This document shows positions 60,524 through 64,000 of a DNA stretch of 64,000 nucleotides, one piece after another. The stretch comes from Roseicyclus sp. GTDB lineage: Bacteria > Pseudomonadota > Alphaproteobacteria > Rhodobacterales > Rhodobacteraceae. The stretch is from positions 1-64,000 of the forward strand of contig NZ_JAGYJN010000007.1 in the NCBI RefSeq assembly GCF_018402035.1. Reading direction: 5' to 3'. The first letter of the stretch is position 1; every line of letters begins with the position of its first letter. The position numbers and the translations under genes are program-made. A model generated the notes under the pieces. That model was not told where the DNA came from. It did not search any database and saw only the letters and a list, made by a program, of their open reading frames with translations.

Positions 60524-61090
60524 ATGTCCGAGGTCAAGACCGCGCTGCGCCAAACCGCCTATACCGCCCGCAAGCGGGCCTTTGATCTGCGCGCAGAAAC
60601 AGGCGCGGTTGCGGCGGCCACCGCCCATCTTCTGGCCGAGATCGGCCCGGCCCAAGGCCGCGTGATCGCGGGCTACCTGCCCATCAGGACCGAAATTGAT
60701 CCGCGCCCCGCCATGGCCGCCCTCCATCAGGCGGGCGCGCAGATCGGCGTGCCGGTGATCGCGGGGCCGGGCTTGCCGCTCGATTTCCGCCTCTGGACAC
60801 CAGACGCCGCCCTGATCCCCGGCCCCTTCGGCGCGATGATCCCGCAAAGCGGCGACTGGGTCATCCCCGACACGCTGATCGTGCCCTTGGTGGGGTTCGA
60901 TGCCGCCTGCAACCGTTTGGGCTATGGCGGCGGGTTTTATGACCGCACGCTGGCGCGCCTTGCCGCCGCAAACCCCGTGCGCGCCTTGGGCTTTGCCTTC
61001 GCAGCACAAGAACTGCCGCCGCTACCACTCGAGCCCACCGATATCCCCCTTGATGCCATCGTGACCGAGGCAGGCGTGATCCGCCGCTAG
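60524..61090 (+). CDS. 5-formyltetrahydrofolate cyclo-ligase
   Basis: 188 residues. VIAGYLPIRTEIDPRPAM near residue 50 and LIVPLVGFDAACNRLGYGGGFYDRTL near residue 125 (key stretch GFDAACNRLGYGGGFYDR) are the ATP and substrate motifs of the MTHFS family. It converts 5-formyl-THF to methenyl-THF. In many Proteobacteria the 6S RNA gene precedes it, but only 74 bases are free here, too few for 6S RNA. Confidence 0.94.
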   Translation: MSEVKTALRQTAYTARKRAFDLRAETGAVAAATAHLLAEIGPAQGRVIAGYLPIRTEIDPRPAMAALHQAGAQIGVPVIAGPGLPLDFRLWTPDAALIPGPFGAMIPQSGDWVIPDTLIVPLVGFDAACNRLGYGGGFYDRTLARLAAANPVRALGFAFAAQELPPLPLEPTDIPLDAIVTEAGVIRR

Positions 61091-61141
61091 AACCTGTTTT
61101 CCCGCTTGCCCCGCAGCGCGCCCGCGCCTAAGCCATCGCAC

Positions 61142-61966
61142 ATGCGTATCCTCTTTCTTGGCGATGTGATGGGGCGGGCCGGGCGCGCCGCGATCACCGA
61201 ACGCCTGCCCAAACTTCGCACGGACTGGCGCCTCGATTTCGTCGTGGTCAATGGCGAGAATGCGACCGCTGGCGCGGGGCTTTCAGCGGGTCATGCCAAG
61301 GAATTGCTCGATGCCGGTGCCGATTGCCTGACCTTGGGCGATCACGCCTTCGATCAGCGCGACATGCTGCAATTCATCACGCAAGAGCCGCGCATCTTAC
61401 GCCCGCTCAATTTCGCCAAGGATGCGCCGGGTGCGGGTGCGCGCGTCTTTCAGGCGCGTGGCGGTAAACAGGTCTTGGTGGCCCAAGCCTTGGGTCAGGT
61501 TTTCATGAAGCGCCCCTTCGATGATCCCTTCTCGGCGCTCGATGCGGTGCTGAAGAAATTCCCGCGTGGCGGCAATGTGCAGGCCGCGCTGATCGACATC
61601 CATGCCGAGGCGACATCCGAGAAAATGGCCATCGGTCATTTCTGCGACGGGCGCGCCAGCATGGTCGTGGGCACCCATACCCATGTGCCGACGGGTGACG
61701 CGATGATCCTGCCCGGCGGCACCGCCTATCAATCCGATGCGGGCATGTGCGGCGACTACAATTCCGTGATCGGCATGGACAAGGCCGAACCGATGCGCCG
61801 CTTCATCACCGGTATGTCGCGCGAACGCTTCACCCCCGCATCGGGCGAGGCGACGCTGTCTGGGCTGATGATCGAAACCGATGACCGCAGCGGCGTGGCC
61901 ACCGCCCTGCACCCCATCAGGCTGGGTGGCCGACTGTTGCACGCAGGCCCGCCCGATGCGCCGTGA
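61142..61966 (+). CDS. YmdB-type (TIGR00282) metallophosphoesterase
   Basis: 274 residues starting MRILFLGDVMGRAGRAAI, with the metal-binding aspartate in GDVMG, NGENATAG near residue 38, TLGDHAFDQRD near residue 66, ALIDIHAEATSEK, GTHTHVPTGD and ILPGGTAYQSDAGMCGDYNSVIG. The family hydrolyses 2',3'-cyclic nucleotides. It overlaps the start of the next gene by 11 bases. Confidence 0.93.
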   Translation: MRILFLGDVMGRAGRAAITERLPKLRTDWRLDFVVVNGENATAGAGLSAGHAKELLDAGADCLTLGDHAFDQRDMLQFITQEPRILRPLNFAKDAPGAGARVFQARGGKQVLVAQALGQVFMKRPFDDPFSALDAVLKKFPRGGNVQAALIDIHAEATSEKMAIGHFCDGRASMVVGTHTHVPTGDAMILPGGTAYQSDAGMCGDYNSVIGMDKAEPMRRFITGMSRERFTPASGEATLSGLMIETDDRSGVATALHPIRLGGRLLHAGPPDAP

Positions 61967-62861
61967 TTGGCTTTTATACATCGCGATCTTGATCTTTTGC
62001 GGCGCGGCTTGGGGCATCACCCAACCCTTGGCCAAGATCGCCGTGACCGCAGGTTATCGCCATTTCGGCATCATCTTTTGGCAATTCGCCATCGGCGCGG
62101 CGCTTTTGGGTGCGCTCAATGCCGCGCGTGGCGGCACCTTGCCGCGCCGCCCGGCGCAATGGGTGTTTTGCACGATCATCGCGCTGATCGGCACGCTTTT
62201 GCCCAATGCGGCAAGCTATACGGCGGCCTTTCACCTGCCCTCGGGGATCATGTCGATTGTCTTGTCGCTAATCCCGATGCTGGCCTTTCCCGTAGCGCTG
62301 GCCTTGGGGCTTGATCGCTTTTCGGCGCTGCGTTTCGTGGGCTTGGGTCTGGGGCTTGCCGCGATCATCTTGATCGCCGCACCGCAGGGGGGGCTGCCTG
62401 ATCGCGCCATGGTTTGGTGGCTGCCCTTGGCGCTGGTGGCACCCCTGTTTTACGCGGTCGAGGGGAATTTCGTCGCCCGCTACGGCACCGAGGGGCTAGA
62501 TGCGGTGCAGGTCTTGCTTGGTGCCTCGCTGGTGGGAATGGTCTTGGCCGCGCCGCTTGCGATGATGACGGGCCAGTTCATCATCCCCACAGCACCGCTT
62601 GGCTTGCCCGAATTTGCGATCATCGGCTCATCGCTGGCCCATGCCATTTCCTATACGCTTTATGTCTGGCTCGTCACCCGCGCCGGATCGGTCTTTGCGG
62701 CGCAAGTCTCTTATCTCGTGACGGGTTTTGGCATTTTCTGGGCCAAGCTGATCTTGGCCGAGACCTATTCCCCTTGGGTCTGGGCTGCCGTTGTCTTGAT
62801 GCTGGCCGGGCTTGCGCTGGTGCAGCCGCGCAAACCGCCCGAGGTGGTCGCCTTGCCATAA
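61956..62861 (+). CDS. EamA/DMT family transporter
   Basis: 301 residues, ten predicted transmembrane helices in two EamA halves. The first begins LYIAILIFCGAAWGITQPLAKIAV and the second near WWLPLALVAPLFYAVEGNFVARY (key stretches GAAWGITQP and PLFYAVEGNFV). Likely a metabolite exporter; substrate not evident. Translationally coupled to the phosphodiesterase gene. Confidence 0.88.
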   Translation: MRRDWLLYIAILIFCGAAWGITQPLAKIAVTAGYRHFGIIFWQFAIGAALLGALNAARGGTLPRRPAQWVFCTIIALIGTLLPNAASYTAAFHLPSGIMSIVLSLIPMLAFPVALALGLDRFSALRFVGLGLGLAAIILIAAPQGGLPDRAMVWWLPLALVAPLFYAVEGNFVARYGTEGLDAVQVLLGASLVGMVLAAPLAMMTGQFIIPTAPLGLPEFAIIGSSLAHAISYTLYVWLVTRAGSVFAAQVSYLVTGFGIFWAKLILAETYSPWVWAAVVLMLAGLALVQPRKPPEVVALP

Positions 62862-62939
62862 GATGCATCGCGCGCCCGCTTGTGCTGCGCTGCCGCATCG
62901 CTAGAGTTGGTCGCGTAGGCGTTGCGCAAAGGGACCAGT

Positions 62940-64000
62940 ATGATCGACCTCTCCCTCTCCGAGACCGGCCAAGGCTTGGCGGCCATCGCGATCATGCTGA
63001 CCATGTTCGCGCTGTTCTTGCGCGAACGCTGGCCGACCGAGGTGGTGGCCATCGGCGGTGTCGCGGCGTTGTTGATCTTTGGCCTTTTGCCCTTTGATCG
63101 CGCGACCGCTGTCTTGTCGAACCCTGCGCCATGGACAATCGCCGCCATGTTCATCGTCATGGGCGCGCTGGTGCGCACAGGCTCGCTTGACCGGCTGACC
63201 AAATTCGCCGAGGCCAAGGCCGTCTCTCACCCGGCGGTGGCGGTGGCCACGCTCTTGGCTTTCGTGGCGCTGGCCTCGGCCTTCATGAACAACACACCCA
63301 TCGTGGTGATCATGCTGCCCATCTTCGTGCAGATCTCCCGCATCCTTGGCACCGCCCCCTCCAAGCTGTTGATCCCGCTGAGTTACGCCGCGATCATGGG
63401 CGGCACGCTGACCCTGATCGGCACCTCCACCAACCTGCTGGTCGACGGCGTGGCGCGCGCCGAGGGGTTGGCCCCCTTCACCATTTTCGAGATCACCCCC
63501 ATCGGCCTTGTCGTCGTGGCATGGGGGCTCATCTACCTGCTGGTCTTTGGCCGCCACCTCCTGCCCGAGCGCAGTTCGATGGCCGCCCTTTTGGGTGGCC
63601 CACGGGCCAAGCCCAAATTCTTCACCGAAGTGGCCGTGCCCGAAGGCTCGGCACTCATTGGCCAGAATGTGAACGAAGTCGATCTTTTCGCCCGTGACGG
63701 TGTGCGGCTTGTCGATGTGCTGCGCGGCGATGCCTCGCTCAGGCGCGATATGTCGGGGGTCGTGCTGCAGCCCGGTGACCGGATCGTTCTGCGCACCGAC
63801 ATGGCCGAGGTTTTGGGGCTGCAAGCTTCCAAGGAACTGCGCACCGTCGACAAGCTCAGCTCCGTCTCCACTACCACGGTCGAGGTGCTGATCACGCCCG
63901 GCGCGCGCATGGTGGGCCGCAGCTTGGGCAGCCTGCGCCTGCGCCGCCGCTACGGCGTCTATCCTTTGGCCGTGCATCGCCGAAACCAAAATATCGGCAT
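62940..64000 (+). CDS. SLC13-type permease with TrkA-C domain (3' end cut by window)
   Basis: 353 codons are inside the window from ATG 62940. Hydrophobic helices fill residues ~10-205, with SAFMNNTPIVVIMLPIF near residue 115 and GGTLTLIGTSTNLLVDGVA near residue 155, the two conserved SLC13/ArsB loops that bind sodium and anion. A TrkA-C-like domain follows (EVAVPEGSALIGQNVNEVDL ... LQPGDRIVLRTDMAEV), and a second appears to start at the edge. Likely substrates are sulfate or dicarboxylates. Confidence 0.9.
   Translation, partial: MIDLSLSETGQGLAAIAIMLTMFALFLRERWPTEVVAIGGVAALLIFGLLPFDRATAVLSNPAPWTIAAMFIVMGALVRTGSLDRLTKFAEAKAVSHPAVAVATLLAFVALASAFMNNTPIVVIMLPIFVQISRILGTAPSKLLIPLSYAAIMGGTLTLIGTSTNLLVDGVARAEGLAPFTIFEITPIGLVVVAWGLIYLLVFGRHLLPERSSMAALLGGPRAKPKFFTEVAVPEGSALIGQNVNEVDLFARDGVRLVDVLRGDASLRRDMSGVVLQPGDRIVLRTDMAEVLGLQASKELRTVDKLSSVSTTTVEVLITPGARMVGRSLGSLRLRRRYGVYPLAVHRRNQNIG

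Noticed and set aside
62901-63989. 362-codon minus-strand frame at the right edge
   Set aside because: Antisense to the SLC13-type permease, whose plus-strand frame stays open to the window edge.

Overview
The window looks like chromosomal DNA of an alphaproteobacterium of the order Rhodobacterales (Rhodobacter/Roseobacter/Paracoccus type). The evidence is GC-rich protein-coding sequence with strong G/C third positions, the neighbourhood nrdR-ribD ... ribE-(unknown)-ribB-ribH-nusB, an RpoH of the alphaproteobacterial type, an MmcB-family DNA repair protein, Rhodobacterales-only small families, and a tRNA-His with A73 and no encoded G-1. Genus is not claimed.

Layout. 1-11.6 kb is core chromosome: the end of a Tad-type pilus protein, glutamate dehydrogenase, pirin, an esterase, cytochrome b561, lepA, a copper chaperone with a small partner, rpmB and a DUF2161 protein, with a frameshifted DUF2335 membrane-protein gene between inverted 20-bp repeats. 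11.7-25.0 kb is the nrdR/riboflavin/nusB region. It is split between ribD and ribE by an FAH-fold hydrolase gene, an inserted AT-richer HEPN-like gene bracketed by a duplicated 3' end of that hydrolase gene, an MqsRA toxin-antitoxin pair and three capsule genes (kpsC, a Wza/KpsD-like exporter, kpsS). 25.1-27.6 kb holds a cation antiporter, mmcB, small proteins and tRNA-His.

27.6-52.5 kb is a ~24.9 kb integrative element. It starts in the 3' half of tRNA-His and ends at an exact 46-bp copy of that tRNA 3' end, next to a tyrosine integrase. Its right end (integrase, AlpA-like regulator, P4-type primase-helicase, HGGxSTGP protein) resembles the core of a phage satellite. Its left and middle part is a catabolic block: four FAH-type genes (one a chimera), a tripartite tricarboxylate transporter with its binding protein, two aldo/keto reductases, an alpha/beta hydrolase, a 4,5-dihydroxyphthalate-decarboxylase-like protein and three FCD-type GntR regulators. 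Together these suggest uptake and ring-cleavage-product processing of an aromatic or dicarboxylic acid; the substrate cannot be read from the sequence. Between the two parts lies a mobile-DNA graveyard (IS5, IS3 and amine-oxidase remnants, and an IS110/IS1111-type element inside an IS3 element) and an AT-rich two-gene cassette of unknown function bracketed by ~36-bp repeats.

52.5-64 kb is core chromosome again: an RluA-type pseudouridine synthase, rpoH, an oxidoreductase, a CDGSH protein, an oligopeptidase, a DjlA-type co-chaperone, small enzymes, 5-formyl-THF cyclo-ligase, a YmdB-type phosphodiesterase, an EamA exporter and the start of an SLC13-type permease cut by the window edge.

The parts most likely to hold undescribed biology are the unknown two-gene cassette (46.4-47.7 kb), the HEPN-like gene between duplicated gene ends (14.3-15.3 kb), and the combination of a satellite-like replication module with catabolic cargo in one tRNA-borne element. 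All functional statements come from reading motifs by eye; no database search was run.
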